Positions 7,951-16,638 are shown, counted from the stretch's first letter. The stretch is 64,000 bases of DNA from Pseudorhodoferax soli (GCF_003337555.1 NZ_QPJK01000010.1:1-64000); one strand, 5' to 3'. Numbers and translations are program-made. Notes: generated from the letters alone by a model not told the origin.

Positions 7951-8934
7951 TCATGCCCCCTCCGGCTTGATCTGCGCCCGCGCGATCACGGGCTTCCACC
8001 GCGCCTGCTCGGTCTTGATGAAGGCGCCGAACTCGGCCGCACTGCTGCCCACGGCCAGCGCGGTGTCGGCCGAGAGCTTGTCGCGCACGATGCTGCCCTT
8101 GGCCGCGCGGATGGCCTCGGCCTCCAGCTTGGCGATGTTGGCGCGCGGCCACTTGGCCGGCGCCAGCAGGCCGTACCACTGCGTCATCTCGAAGCCCGGG
8201 TAGCCCTGGGCGGCAACGGTGGGCACGTCGGGCAGCTGCGGCAGCCGCTCTGTGGTGCCGGTGGCGATGCAGCGCAGCCGGCCCGCCTTGATGAAGGGCA
8301 GCAGCGCCGGCGCGCCGACCGATGCCGCCTGCAGCCGGCCCGACATCAGGTCGGTCAGCATGGGCCCGGTGCCGCGGTAGGGCACGTGCACCACGAACAT
8401 GCCGCTGGCCATCTTCAGGTACTCGAAGGCCAGGTGGCCGGCACTGCCGTTGCCGGCCGAGCCGTAGTTGAGCTGGCCCGGCTTGCTCTTGGCGTAGGCG
8501 ACGAACTCCTTCAGGTCCTTGACGGGCAGGTCAGGGTGGACCACGTAGAGGCTGGGCACCTTGGACAGCAACGTCACGGGCACGAAGTCGCGCTCGGCGT
8601 CGTAGGGCAGCTTGCTGAAGATGTAGGGGTTCACGGCCAGCGTGCCGATGTGGCCCAGGATCAGTGTGTGGCCATCGTCGCTGGCGGCGACCTCCTGCAT
8701 CGCGATGTTGCCGGCCGCGCCGGGCTTGTTGTCCACGAAGACGTTCTGGCCGATGGTCTTGGCCATCTCGCCGGCGACCGAGCGCGCGACGATCTCCGAG
8801 CTGCCGCCCGGCGCGAACGGCACGACCAGGCGCAGCGGTTTGCTGGGCCAAGCCGGCTGCGCCCGCGCGGCCCAGGGCAGGGTGGCGCCGAGCGCGAGCA
8901 GTTGGCGGCGGGAGGGATGGACGGCGTGGGGCAT
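7951..8934 (-). CDS. Bug/TctC-family solute-binding protein
   Basis: 327 residues with a twin-arginine signal (SRRQLLALGATLPWAARAQ, residues 8-26), then the family marks LRLVVPFAPGGSSEI, VDNKPGAAGN and VHVPYRGTGP. It is the first gene of the minus-strand cluster and presumably binds the acid that the downstream CoA-transferase and racemase-like enzymes metabolise. No TctA/TctB membrane subunits are encoded here. The ligand is unknown. Confidence 0.9.
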   Translation of the reverse strand: MPHAVHPSRRQLLALGATLPWAARAQPAWPSKPLRLVVPFAPGGSSEIVARSVAGEMAKTIGQNVFVDNKPGAAGNIAMQEVAASDDGHTLILGHIGTLAVNPYIFSKLPYDAERDFVPVTLLSKVPSLYVVHPDLPVKDLKEFVAYAKSKPGQLNYGSAGNGSAGHLAFEYLKMASGMFVVHVPYRGTGPMLTDLMSGRLQAASVGAPALLPFIKAGRLRCIATGTTERLPQLPDVPTVAAQGYPGFEMTQWYGLLAPAKWPRANIAKLEAEAIRAAKGSIVRDKLSADTALAVGSSAAEFGAFIKTEQARWKPVIARAQIKPEGA

Positions 8935-9037
8935 GGCGGGATCGCAAGAAAGAGTGGAGCGCCATGGTCGTGCGCCTGCCGGCCCGGCGCTTCGGGGTTT
9001 TCCTGGCTATGGCCGCTTTAGGCCAAATCGATTGGCG

Positions 9038-9057
9038 TTGAGAATCTCTCGCATTTA
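9038..9057 (+). promoter_or_regulatory. Fur-box-like sequence upstream of the DUF2061 gene
   Basis: TTGAGAATCTCTCGCATTTA resembles proteobacterial Fur boxes of the TGAGAAT-N-ATTCGCA type, differing in two of the arm positions. It ends 39 bases before the ATG at 9097, inside the divergent gap between the Bug gene and the DUF2061 gene. Iron regulation is only a suggestion, because dyad symmetry is partial. Confidence 0.3.
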
Positions 9058-9096
9058 CGATACGTGCATCGTCGCTTTGATTCCCAGGACTCCCCC

Positions 9097-9327
9097 ATGG
9101 CCGCCTTTGCCCGCAACAACCTCCCGACCTTGAAGAAGACCGGCAGCTACTACGTGATGCACATCCTGGTGGCCGCCGCCGTGGCTTACGCCGTGACCGG
9201 CAACTTGCTGATGTCGCTCACGCTGAGCCTGCTGGAGCCGACCGTGCAGGCCTTCGCGTTCTTCTTCCACGAGAAGGCCTGGCAGCGCCTTGCGCTCAGG
9301 AAAGCTGCTCCCGCAGCATCCGCTTGA
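9097..9327 (+). CDS. DUF2061 small membrane protein
   Basis: A 76-residue protein with two hydrophobic segments (about residues 20-32 and 36-56) around a TGNLLMSLTLSLLEPTVQ motif, followed by FFFHEKAW, which is the usual end of DUF2061 inner-membrane proteins. The ATG at 9097 is chosen over an upstream in-frame start because the family N-terminus (KKTGSYYVMH) follows it. Its last 32 bases overlap the convergent end of the acyl-CoA ligase gene. Function unknown. Confidence 0.7.
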   Translation: MAAFARNNLPTLKKTGSYYVMHILVAAAVAYAVTGNLLMSLTLSLLEPTVQAFAFFFHEKAWQRLALRKAAPAASA

Positions 9328-10885
9328 GCAGCTTGCCGCCGGCGTTGCGCGGCAGCGGGGTGTCGGACCAGGTGATGGTCTCGGGCACCTTGTAGTCGGT
9401 CAGGCGCGCGCGGCAGTGCGCGCGCACGGCCTCGTCGTCGCGCGCGAGATCGGGCGCGTACAGGAAGGCGTGCACGCGCTCGCCGAGCACAGGGCAGGGC
9501 CGGCCGACGATGGCGGCCTCGACGACGCCAGGCAGCGCCACCAGGCAGTGCTCCACCTCCACCGAATAGATCTTGAAGCCGCCGCGGTTGAGCATGTCCT
9601 TCTTGCGGTCGAACAGGCGCACGAAGCCTTCGGCATCCACGCTGCCCAGGTCGCCCGAATGCCAGTAGCCGGCCGTGAAGTTGGCGGCCGTGGCTTCGGG
9701 GTTGTCCCAGTAGCCCGGCACGACCATGGGGCCGCCGATCCACAGCTCGCCGCTCTCGCCGGGCGGCAGGTCGCGGCCCTCGTCGTCCACCACGCGCACA
9801 TCGGCGCAGGGCAGCGCGATGCCCACGCTGTCGGCATGCGCACGCGTGAGGCCAGCCGGCATCATGGTGGTGGGCGAGGTGGTCTCGGTCGCGCCGTAGG
9901 CGTTGATCAGCGTGAGGCCGGGCAGGCGTTCGGCCATGGCGTCGATGGCCGACACGGGCATGGGCGCGCCGCCGTAGCCGCCGATGCGCCAGCTGGCCAG
10001 CCGAGCGCGGTCGAAGGCGGGCTGCAGCAGGCACAGCTGGTACATGGCCGGCACCATGAGCGTGTGGGTCACGCGCTCGTCCTCGAGCAGCTGCAGGAAG
10101 GCTGGCGCCTTGAACTCGGACAGCATCACCACCGCGCCGCCGATGTGCACCATGGCAGCGATGATGGCGATGAGGCCCGTGACATGGCTGGCCGGCACCG
10201 CCAGCGCCGAGCGGTCGCCCGGGCGCAGGCCCATGCACAGCTCGTAGTGGCGCACCGAGTGCGCGACGTTGAGGTGCGTGAGCATGGCGCCCTTGGGGCG
10301 GCCGGTGGTGCCCGAGGTGTAGAGGATCAGCGCGGTGTCTTCCTCGCGGACCGGGGCAGCGTCTTTGGCTTCTCCGCGCAGGTCGGCCAGTGGCAGCGCA
10401 CCGGGCGCATGGCCCACCACCAGGCGCAGCCGCACGCCGGGAACCTCGTCGTGCGAGGGAATGCGCTCGGCGAGCGCTTCATCGAACACGATGGCGCAGG
10501 CGCCGCACTGCTGCAGCATGTAGGCCAGCCCGGGCCGCTGTTCGCGTTCGCCGATCGGCACAGCAATGGCGCCCAGGCGCTGCACCGCGAACAGCACCGC
10601 CATGAACTCGGGTCGGTTGCCCATGAACAGCACGACGCGTTCCCCGGCCTGCACGCCGTGCGCGGCCAGGCCGCCCGCGATGTGCGCGACCTCGGCATCG
10701 AGCTGGCGGTAGCTCCAGCGCTGGCCGTTGTGGACGACCGCATCCTGCTCGGGGTACCGCGCCACAGCGCGCTCCAGCAGCGCGTGCAGGCTGGGGGGCC
10801 GCTCGACAAAGCAGCGCACGACGCGGTCGCCATAGACCGCCTCCTCGCGCATGGCCGGCATCTCGGTGGTGTGCCAGCGTGTCAT
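9296..10885 (-). CDS. AMP-dependent acyl-CoA synthetase/ligase
   Basis: 529 residues of the adenylate-forming family. The phosphate loop YTSGTTGRPKGAM is near residue 185; the ATP/substrate motif NAYGATETT, the SGELWIGG stretch, the hinge motif SGDLGSVDAEGFVRLFDRKKD and the C-terminal lysine motif RNAGGKLLK follow in order. It activates a carboxylic acid to its acyl-CoA through an acyl-AMP. It overlaps the LivF-type ATPase gene by ATGA, so uptake and CoA activation of the same acid are probably encoded together. The frame is open further upstream, but family similarity starts at 10885. Confidence 0.9.
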   Translation of the reverse strand: MTRWHTTEMPAMREEAVYGDRVVRCFVERPPSLHALLERAVARYPEQDAVVHNGQRWSYRQLDAEVAHIAGGLAAHGVQAGERVVLFMGNRPEFMAVLFAVQRLGAIAVPIGEREQRPGLAYMLQQCGACAIVFDEALAERIPSHDEVPGVRLRLVVGHAPGALPLADLRGEAKDAAPVREEDTALILYTSGTTGRPKGAMLTHLNVAHSVRHYELCMGLRPGDRSALAVPASHVTGLIAIIAAMVHIGGAVVMLSEFKAPAFLQLLEDERVTHTLMVPAMYQLCLLQPAFDRARLASWRIGGYGGAPMPVSAIDAMAERLPGLTLINAYGATETTSPTTMMPAGLTRAHADSVGIALPCADVRVVDDEGRDLPPGESGELWIGGPMVVPGYWDNPEATAANFTAGYWHSGDLGSVDAEGFVRLFDRKKDMLNRGGFKIYSVEVEHCLVALPGVVEAAIVGRPCPVLGERVHAFLYAPDLARDDEAVRAHCRARLTDYKVPETITWSDTPLPRNAGGKLLKRMLREQLS

Positions 10886-11538
10886 CCCGCAGCCTCCACC
10901 ACCGCGTTGGCACCGCGCTCGATGACCACCTCCGCATCCACCAGCTTGCGCGAATGGTTGAGGTCGGACTGCGCGATCAGCACCGACAGCGCACCGCCGC
11001 GCAGGCCGGCGATCACGTCGGCGAGCCGCATCGACAAGGCCGGCGCCACGCCTTCGAAGGGCTCGTCGAGCAGCAGCAGCCGCGTGCCCACGCCCAGCGC
11101 GCGCGCCAGCGCCACCAGCTTCTGCTGGCCGCCCGACAGCAGCAGCGCACGGCGCGCACGCATCTCGGCCAGTTCGGGCAGCACGCCGTAGATGAAGTCG
11201 AGCCGCGCGCGCGTACTGCGCATGCCGGTGGCCCACAGCGGGACCAGGATGTTCTCTTCCACGCTGAGTTCGGGCACCAAGCCACGGTCTTCGGGCATGT
11301 AGCCGATGCCCAGCGCGGCGCGCGCATGGCGCGGCACGCTGGCCAGGTCCTGGCCCTCAAAGCTGATGCGGCCCTGCGAGGGCGTGAGGTGGCCCATGAC
11401 CGTGCGCAGCAGCGTGGTCTTGCCCGCGCCGTTGCGGCCGATCAGGCCGACCATGGATTGCGCGGGCACGGCCAGGCTCAGGCCGCGCAGCACCTGCACC
11501 GAGCCGATGGCGACGTGGGCGGATTCGACATTGAGCAT
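10882..11538 (-). CDS. ABC transporter ATPase, LivF type
   Basis: 218 residues with Walker A GRNGAGKTT (about 34-42), signature LSGGQQK (about 134-140) and Walker B LLLLDEPFEG. It is slightly shorter than typical LivF (about 233-240), and the usual LLVEQN motif after Walker B reads LIAQSD here. With LivG, LivH, LivM and the binding protein it forms a complete branched-chain-amino-acid-type importer. It sits nine bases after the LivG-type gene and overlaps the ligase gene. Confidence 0.9.
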   Translation of the reverse strand: MLNVESAHVAIGSVQVLRGLSLAVPAQSMVGLIGRNGAGKTTLLRTVMGHLTPSQGRISFEGQDLASVPRHARAALGIGYMPEDRGLVPELSVEENILVPLWATGMRSTRARLDFIYGVLPELAEMRARRALLLSGGQQKLVALARALGVGTRLLLLDEPFEGVAPALSMRLADVIAGLRGGALSVLIAQSDLNHSRKLVDAEVVIERGANAVVEAAG

Positions 11539-11547
11539 GCGGGCCTC

Positions 11548-12300
11548 CTAGTGCAGGGTGCCGGTGACGTAACGGCGCACGTCGTCGGCAGCGAGTGCCA
11601 CGGCCGGCACATCGTCGGCAATGATGCGGCCGGCGTAGAACGCCACCACGCGGTCGGCGTAGCGCTCGACGATGTCCATGTCGTGCTCGACAAACAGCAC
11701 GGTCATCGCCTCCTGGCCCAGCGCGGTCATGATGATGTCCATCATCGGGAACTTCTCCTCGGCGGCCACGCCGCTGGTGGGCTCGTCCAGCAGCAAGAGG
11801 CGCGGCTGGCCCGTCAGCGCCATGGCGATGTCGAGCAGCTTGCGCACGCCGCCCGGCAGCTCGGCCACGCGGCGTTCGCGGTGTTCGGCGAGCTGGAAGC
11901 GCTGCAGCAGCGCGTCGGCGCGGTCCACCGCATCGCCGCGTCGGGCCGGCTGCCAGAACGACAGCCGCTGGCCATGGCAGGCATTGGCCACCAGCATGTT
12001 CTCGAGCACCGTGAGTTCGGCGAACAGCTGCGGGATCTGGAACGAGCGCGCCACGCCCAGGTGCGTGATGGCGCGCGGCGCCAGCCGCGTGATGTCGCGC
12101 CCGCCCAGTTCGATGCTGCCGGTGTCGGGCTTGAGGTAGCCCGTCACCATGTTGACGAAGGTGGTCTTGCCGGCGCCATTGCTGCCGATCAGGCTCACGC
12201 GCTGGCCGGCGAGGATGTCGATGTTGAGGCTGCTCGCCGCGACCACGGCGCCGAAGCGCTTCTCGATGGCGCGGGCGCGCAGCAGGATGTTCTCGCTCAT
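11548..12300 (-). CDS. ABC transporter ATPase, LivG type
   Basis: 250 residues. Walker A GSNGAGKTT (about 37-45) and Walker B LLLLDEPTSGV are clear; the signature is the degenerate LPGGVRK. The switch histidine is in FVEHDMD, and the C-terminal YAGRIIADDVP is typical of LivG. The start at 12300 overlaps the stop of the LivM-type gene as ATGA; longer upstream readings in the same frame are antisense-like and lack family similarity. Confidence 0.9.
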   Translation of the reverse strand: MSENILLRARAIEKRFGAVVAASSLNIDILAGQRVSLIGSNGAGKTTFVNMVTGYLKPDTGSIELGGRDITRLAPRAITHLGVARSFQIPQLFAELTVLENMLVANACHGQRLSFWQPARRGDAVDRADALLQRFQLAEHRERRVAELPGGVRKLLDIAMALTGQPRLLLLDEPTSGVAAEEKFPMMDIIMTALGQEAMTVLFVEHDMDIVERYADRVVAFYAGRIIADDVPAVALAADDVRRYVTGTLH

Positions 12301-13283
12301 TTTTTCTTCATCCACAGGGAGCCGATGCCGCCCGGCAGGAAGCGGATCATCAGCAGCAGGAACAGGCCCAGCGAGAGCTGCCAGGTGTTGGGGAAGTACA
12401 GGCTGGAGAACGAGCGCACCACCTCCAGCAGCGTGGAGGCCACGAACACCGCCAGCACGCTCTGGGAGCCGGCCAGGATGGCGACGAACACGAATTCGCC
12501 GGAGGTCGTCCAGTAGCTGAAGTTGGGGTCGATGTGGCCCAGCGACATGACGGTCAGCGCGCCGCCGCAGCCACCCGCGAAAGCGGCCATGCCGAAGTTG
12601 AGCGCCACGGCCTGGCGCACCGAGCCGCCCAGGTATTCCACGCGCAGTTCGTTCTCGCGCACGGCCTGCGCGATCAGGCCGCGCGTGGAATCGAAGTACA
12701 CGCGCGCCAGCAGTGCCAGCACGCCGGACACGGCAACGGTGACGCCGTACAGCACGTAGGCCACGCGCTCGTCCGACAGCGTCTGGCCCAGCAGCGTGGC
12801 CCGGCCCATGTTGAAGCCGTCGGAGCCGCCCAGGCTGTTGGTCTTGACCAGCACGCCGTAGCAGACCATCGAGAGCGCCAGCGTCAGCATGGCGAAGAAG
12901 ATGCCGCGGTAGCGCGCCAGCAGCGGCGCGAAGGGCAGCGCCACCAGCACCGCGGCCAGGCCACCCGCCAGCGTCAGCAACAGCGCGTCGGTGATGCCCA
13001 GTTGGTTGAAGCACAGCGCGCCGGCATAGCCGCCGATGGCGAACACCAGGCCCTGGCCGAACGAGACGACGCCGCTGCGCATGAGCAGCACGATGCCCAG
13101 CGACACCAGGCCGTGCGATGCGGCCATCGTGAGCAGGAACACCAGCCAGCGCGGCAGGAAGGCGCCGATGGCGATGAGCGCCACCAGCAGGCCGAGGCCG
13201 CCCCAGAGCACGGTGCGGCCGCGCAGCCCGGTGGCCGGGCGTGCAGCGGCGGGGACGGGAGAGGAAAGAGCAGCGGTCTTCAT
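12297..13283 (-). CDS. ABC transporter permease, LivM type
   Basis: 328 residues with about eight to ten hydrophobic segments and the family loop around LARYRGIFFAMLTLALSM and AVRENELRVEYLGGSV, where it contacts the ATPases. It pairs with the LivH-type permease encoded immediately upstream (TGATG overlap at 13281-13285). The assigned start follows that overlap. Confidence 0.9.
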   Translation of the reverse strand: MKTAALSSPVPAAARPATGLRGRTVLWGGLGLLVALIAIGAFLPRWLVFLLTMAASHGLVSLGIVLLMRSGVVSFGQGLVFAIGGYAGALCFNQLGITDALLLTLAGGLAAVLVALPFAPLLARYRGIFFAMLTLALSMVCYGVLVKTNSLGGSDGFNMGRATLLGQTLSDERVAYVLYGVTVAVSGVLALLARVYFDSTRGLIAQAVRENELRVEYLGGSVRQAVALNFGMAAFAGGCGGALTVMSLGHIDPNFSYWTTSGEFVFVAILAGSQSVLAVFVASTLLEVVRSFSSLYFPNTWQLSLGLFLLLMIRFLPGGIGSLWMKKK

Positions 13284-14179
13284 CAGATCTTCCTCGCCTG
13301 GATGCGCTGGAACAGGCCTTCGGGCCGGAACACCAGCACCAGCGCCATGACCACGTAGATGGCGAACAGCTCGACCTGGGGCGCCAGATGGACGGCGCAC
13401 GAACGCGCCAGACCGACGATCAGCGCACCGATGGCCGCGCCCTCGATGCTGCCCAGGCCGCCGATGATCACGACGGCGAACGAGACGATGATCACGCCCA
13501 CCGAGATGCCGGGCTGCACCGAGATGAGCGGCGCCGTGAAGGCCCCGCCGATGCAGGCCAGGAAGATGCCCACCGCGAAGGCCAGCATGTACACGCGCGA
13601 GACGTTCACGCCCATGCTGGAGGCCACCTCCTCGCTGTGGATCACGGCCAGCACGATCTTGCCCTGGCGCGTGCGGTTCAGGCCCCACCAGACCGCCACG
13701 CCGACCACGATGGCCAGCAGCATCAGCATGAAGTCGTAGCCCACGTAGATCTGCTCGCCGATCTCGATGTTGCCGAACATGGCATAGGGCTCGGACACGT
13801 AGTACGGGTTGGCGCCCCAGATCAGCTTGGTGATGTCTTCCAGCATCAGGAACAGCGCGTAGGTGACGAGCACCAGCAGCACCTCGTCGCGGCCGTAGAA
13901 GAAGCGCAGCAGGCCGCGTTCGGTCAGCGGCGCGACCAGCGCGGCCACGGCCACGGCGGCCAGCAGCATGGCGACCAGCGACCATTCGGGCGCCAGCTTG
14001 AGCGTGGCGAACCAGCCGACGAAGCTGGCGGCCGCGTAGGCGCCCAGCGCGTAGAAGCTGCCGTGCGCGATGTTGAGGATCTTCAGCACGCCGAACACGA
14101 GCGTGAGCCCGAGCGCGACGATGAACAGCCAGGAGGCATAGCTCAGGCCGTCGACGAGGATGGTGATGGCGGTGGACAT
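13283..14179 (-). CDS. ABC transporter permease, LivH type
   Basis: 298 residues. The N-terminus MSTAITILVDGLSYASWLF and the motif GVLKILNIAHGSFYALGAY are hallmark LivH features; IHSEEVASSMGVNV is the ATPase-contact loop and IIGGLGSIEGAAIGA the conserved late segment. An upstream in-frame start exists, but the hydrophobic family N-terminus begins at 14179. The gene follows the binding-protein gene by 87 bases. Confidence 0.9.
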   Translation of the reverse strand: MSTAITILVDGLSYASWLFIVALGLTLVFGVLKILNIAHGSFYALGAYAAASFVGWFATLKLAPEWSLVAMLLAAVAVAALVAPLTERGLLRFFYGRDEVLLVLVTYALFLMLEDITKLIWGANPYYVSEPYAMFGNIEIGEQIYVGYDFMLMLLAIVVGVAVWWGLNRTRQGKIVLAVIHSEEVASSMGVNVSRVYMLAFAVGIFLACIGGAFTAPLISVQPGISVGVIIVSFAVVIIGGLGSIEGAAIGALIVGLARSCAVHLAPQVELFAIYVVMALVLVFRPEGLFQRIQARKI

Positions 14180-14266
14180 GGCCGGATCGGTGAAAGAGGG
14201 GCGGGCCCCGGCCGGCCGCGTGGTGCGGGCCGGCCGGGCGTGGCAGCGGCTCGCGCCGCCGGTCAA

Positions 14267-15571
14267 TCACTCACACTTCGCGCCCTGCATGCCGCCCTTG
14301 ATCCAGTCCTCGGACTTCATGCCGGCCGGCGGGTTCACGCACTCGGCCGGGAAGCGCTGGATGTCGTCCAGCAGCACCATCTTCTTCGCGGCGTCGTAGC
14401 GTGTCTTGCCGATGGCGGTGGGCTGCGTGGCCTGGTGGCCGTCGCCCAGCGTCATGCGGATGCGGCCGCCGGGGGCGTCCCACTCGCTGCCCTTGAGTGC
14501 GGCGGCAAGTTGCTCGTGCGTGGGCTTCTTGCCGCCGTTGGCGGCCATGGCTTTTTCGGCCGCAAGCTTGAGGCCCAGCAGCGCCTGCGCCATGCGGTAC
14601 GGGGCCTGGGCCGGGTAGGTGTTGTAGCCGGTCTCGTAGAGCTTCCACCACCAGTCGTTGAGCGGGCTCTTGGGCGCCAGCAGGCCGTAGGCGCCACGCG
14701 CACCGAGGATGGTGCCGTCGGGCATCTTGTCGCCCAGCGGGGTCAGCACGTGGTCGGCCGCGGACAGCACCACCTGCGAACGCTTGAACAGGCCGCGCGG
14801 GCCGGACTGCAGCACGAAGGCCTGCAGGTCGCCGCCCCACAGGCTGGAGTGCGTGATGTCGGCGCGCTTGGAGGTGAGGGCGGAGATCTCGGTGCCGTAC
14901 TGGCCGGCGCCGAACTTGGGCAGCAGGTCTTCGCCGACCTTGGCCTGCGGGTACAGCTGGGTCATCGCGGCCTTGAAGTCGGCGCGCGAATCGTGGCCCC
15001 AGGCGTAGTCCTGGTTGATGAGGTTGTAGCTCTCGGCCTTGATGTTGCGCGCCTTGAGGTAGCGCGCCAGCGCCACGTTGTCCATGGTGCCGTGCGAGGC
15101 GGTGCGGAACACGTAGTTGTACTTCGCGTCCTCGAACACGCGCGGCGTGCCGCAGTCGTACAGGATCAGGAACTTCTTGAGCTCCTCGGCCACGGGCGCC
15201 ACGGCCAGGCAATCGCCCGAACTCACGTAGCCGACCACGGCGTCGACCTTCTCGCGGTCGTAGAGGTTGCGCAGCTCCTGCACCTGCTTGGTGGCGCCGC
15301 CGTTCTCGTCGACGTAGATGGCCTCGATCTTCATGCCGCCGATGCCGGCCTTGTTGTAGGGCGCCGGGCCCTCGCCCTTGTTGAAGGCCTCGACCAGCAC
15401 CTTGGCGCCGTTGACGGCCGGGATGCCGAAGCTCTCGGCCGCCTGGCCCGAGAGGAAGCTGACGATGCCAATCTTGAACGTCTCCTGGGCCTGCGCGGCA
15501 GCGGCCAGGGCCGTCAGGACAAAGGCGCCGGCGAGGCGGGCGGTGCGTGATGCCATCTTCTGTCTTTGCAT
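14267..15571 (-). CDS. Branched-chain-amino-acid-type ABC substrate-binding protein
   Basis: 434 residues with a Sec signal peptide (residues 1-29, ending AAAAQAQ) and a Peripla_BP_6/LivK-like fold (FKIGIVSFLSGQAAESFG at the mature N-terminus). AGGAGA six bases before the ATG at 15571 supports this start. It is the largest binding protein of this locus; the linked acyl-CoA ligase suggests an organic or aromatic acid rather than an amino acid as ligand, but that is inference. Confidence 0.9.
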   Translation of the reverse strand: MQRQKMASRTARLAGAFVLTALAAAAQAQETFKIGIVSFLSGQAAESFGIPAVNGAKVLVEAFNKGEGPAPYNKAGIGGMKIEAIYVDENGGATKQVQELRNLYDREKVDAVVGYVSSGDCLAVAPVAEELKKFLILYDCGTPRVFEDAKYNYVFRTASHGTMDNVALARYLKARNIKAESYNLINQDYAWGHDSRADFKAAMTQLYPQAKVGEDLLPKFGAGQYGTEISALTSKRADITHSSLWGGDLQAFVLQSGPRGLFKRSQVVLSAADHVLTPLGDKMPDGTILGARGAYGLLAPKSPLNDWWWKLYETGYNTYPAQAPYRMAQALLGLKLAAEKAMAANGGKKPTHEQLAAALKGSEWDAPGGRIRMTLGDGHQATQPTAIGKTRYDAAKKMVLLDDIQRFPAECVNPPAGMKSEDWIKGGMQGAKCE

Positions 15572-15618
15572 TGCTTGTCTCCTGCTTGTGGTGATGGAAC
15601 GGGAACGACGGGAACCGG

Positions 15619-16458
15619 CTAGGGCGGCGGTGCGATGGGGGCGGCCATGTCCAGGCCGGTCATCTCGAAGCCCTTCTTGAAATCGACCATGTGCTTGCGC
15701 GTCCATTCGGCGGCGGCGGCGCCGTCGCGGCGCTGCAGCGCATCCAGGATGCCGCGGTGCGCGGCCAGGTTGCGCGCCTTGGACTGCGGCAGCCGCTGGT
15801 GGATCTGCAGCAGCGTGGGGTTGTAGAGCAGGCTGATGGGCTCGCGCGCCAGCATCAGCGGGCGGTTGCGGCTGGCGCGGCCGACGAGGGCGTGGAATTC
15901 GACGTCGAGCTCGACCAAGCGCTGGTCCTGCGCCAGCGTATTCGTGCCTTCGGCCTGCAGCGCGGCCGTCAGCTCGGTGTTGCGCGCCAGTTCTTCGAGA
16001 TCGGCCGGTTCGGCATGTTCGGCCGCCAGTTGAGAGGCCAGCGGCTCCAGCGTCACGGCCACCTGCCAGAGTTCGGCGAAGGTGGTCTGCTGCAACATGA
16101 GCAGGCGCGCCGTGCGCGGCGCCAGGTCGTACAGCCCAGGCAGCGCGACGAACAGCCGGCGGCCCTCGCGGCGTTGCACCAGGCCCTCTTGCTCGACCTG
16201 GCGGATCGCCTCGCGCACCGTGGAGCGGTGCACGCCGAAGCGCTCGGCCAGGCTTTGCTCGGTGGGCAGCGGCATGCCGGGGCGCAGCTGGCCCGACAGG
16301 ATGGAGCGCTCGATCTCGGCGGACACCTGCTTGTAGGCCGGCGCGAGTTGCAGGCGGCTGAACATGGAGGCGTCGTCGCGCGGCCGGGTCGGCGCGCTGG
16401 CCCTTCTGTCGGACGCTGCTTCGGCCTCGCGGCGGGGCGCACGGGTGCTGCCAGTCAA
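15619..16458 (-). CDS. GntR-family (FCD/FadR-type) transcriptional regulator, TTG start
   Basis: 279 residues: winged helix (about 35-105, motif ERFGVHRSTVREAIRQVEQEG) and a C-terminal FCD ligand-binding domain with conserved histidine-bearing segments (EFHALVG, HRGILDALQRRD). The TTG start at 16458 is favoured because GAGGAGA (16471-16465) lies six bases upstream, whereas the internal ATG at 16365 has no ribosome-binding site. It precedes the binding-protein gene by 47 bases and probably represses the whole transporter-ligase operon until the transported acid or its CoA ester binds. Confidence 0.87.
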   Translation of the reverse strand: MTGSTRAPRREAEAASDRRASAPTRPRDDASMFSRLQLAPAYKQVSAEIERSILSGQLRPGMPLPTEQSLAERFGVHRSTVREAIRQVEQEGLVQRREGRRLFVALPGLYDLAPRTARLLMLQQTTFAELWQVAVTLEPLASQLAAEHAEPADLEELARNTELTAALQAEGTNTLAQDQRLVELDVEFHALVGRASRNRPLMLAREPISLLYNPTLLQIHQRLPQSKARNLAAHRGILDALQRRDGAAAAEWTRKHMVDFKKGFEMTGLDMAAPIAPPP

Positions 16459-16493
16459 GCCGGGTCTCCTCGTTCCGCCGGAGCGGATCTTGT

Positions 16494-16504
16494 TTGTCGG
16501 ACAA
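16494..16504. promoter_or_regulatory. Candidate operator of the GntR regulator
   Basis: TTGTCGGACAA is a perfect 11-base palindrome with the GT-N-AC core common to FadR/FCD-type GntR operators. It lies 36 bases upstream of the TTG start of the gntR gene. Autoregulation and control of the transporter operon are inferred. Confidence 0.5.
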
Positions 16505-16609
16505 TCGGATTGTTGGCATTCGCGCCGGCGTCAACCACGGGGTTTTCCCCTGCCACCTAGCGCCCGATTCGCATCCGAAAAGTCACAACTGCGTGACCTT
16601 TGCATGCCA

Positions 16610-16638
16610 TTCATGGGCCTTTTTGCGAGGTCTACAAT
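16610..16638 (+). promoter_or_regulatory. Possible promoter of maeB
   Basis: A -10 box TACAAT (16633-16638, five of six matches) is preceded after 17 bases by a weak -35 TTCATG (16610-16615). It would give a leader of about 75 bases before the maeB ATG at 16720. Confidence 0.35.

Noticed and set aside
9290-12516. Two plus-strand frames of about 630 and 545 codons
   Set aside because: Antisense to the acyl-CoA ligase and LivF/LivG/LivM genes, whose motifs are complete; composition is that of mirror frames.
13241-15550. A plus-strand open frame of about 770 codons
   Set aside because: Antisense to the LivH and binding-protein genes; the translation is His/Gln/Arg/Ala-rich with no family resemblance, as expected for the mirror frame of GC-rich coding DNA.
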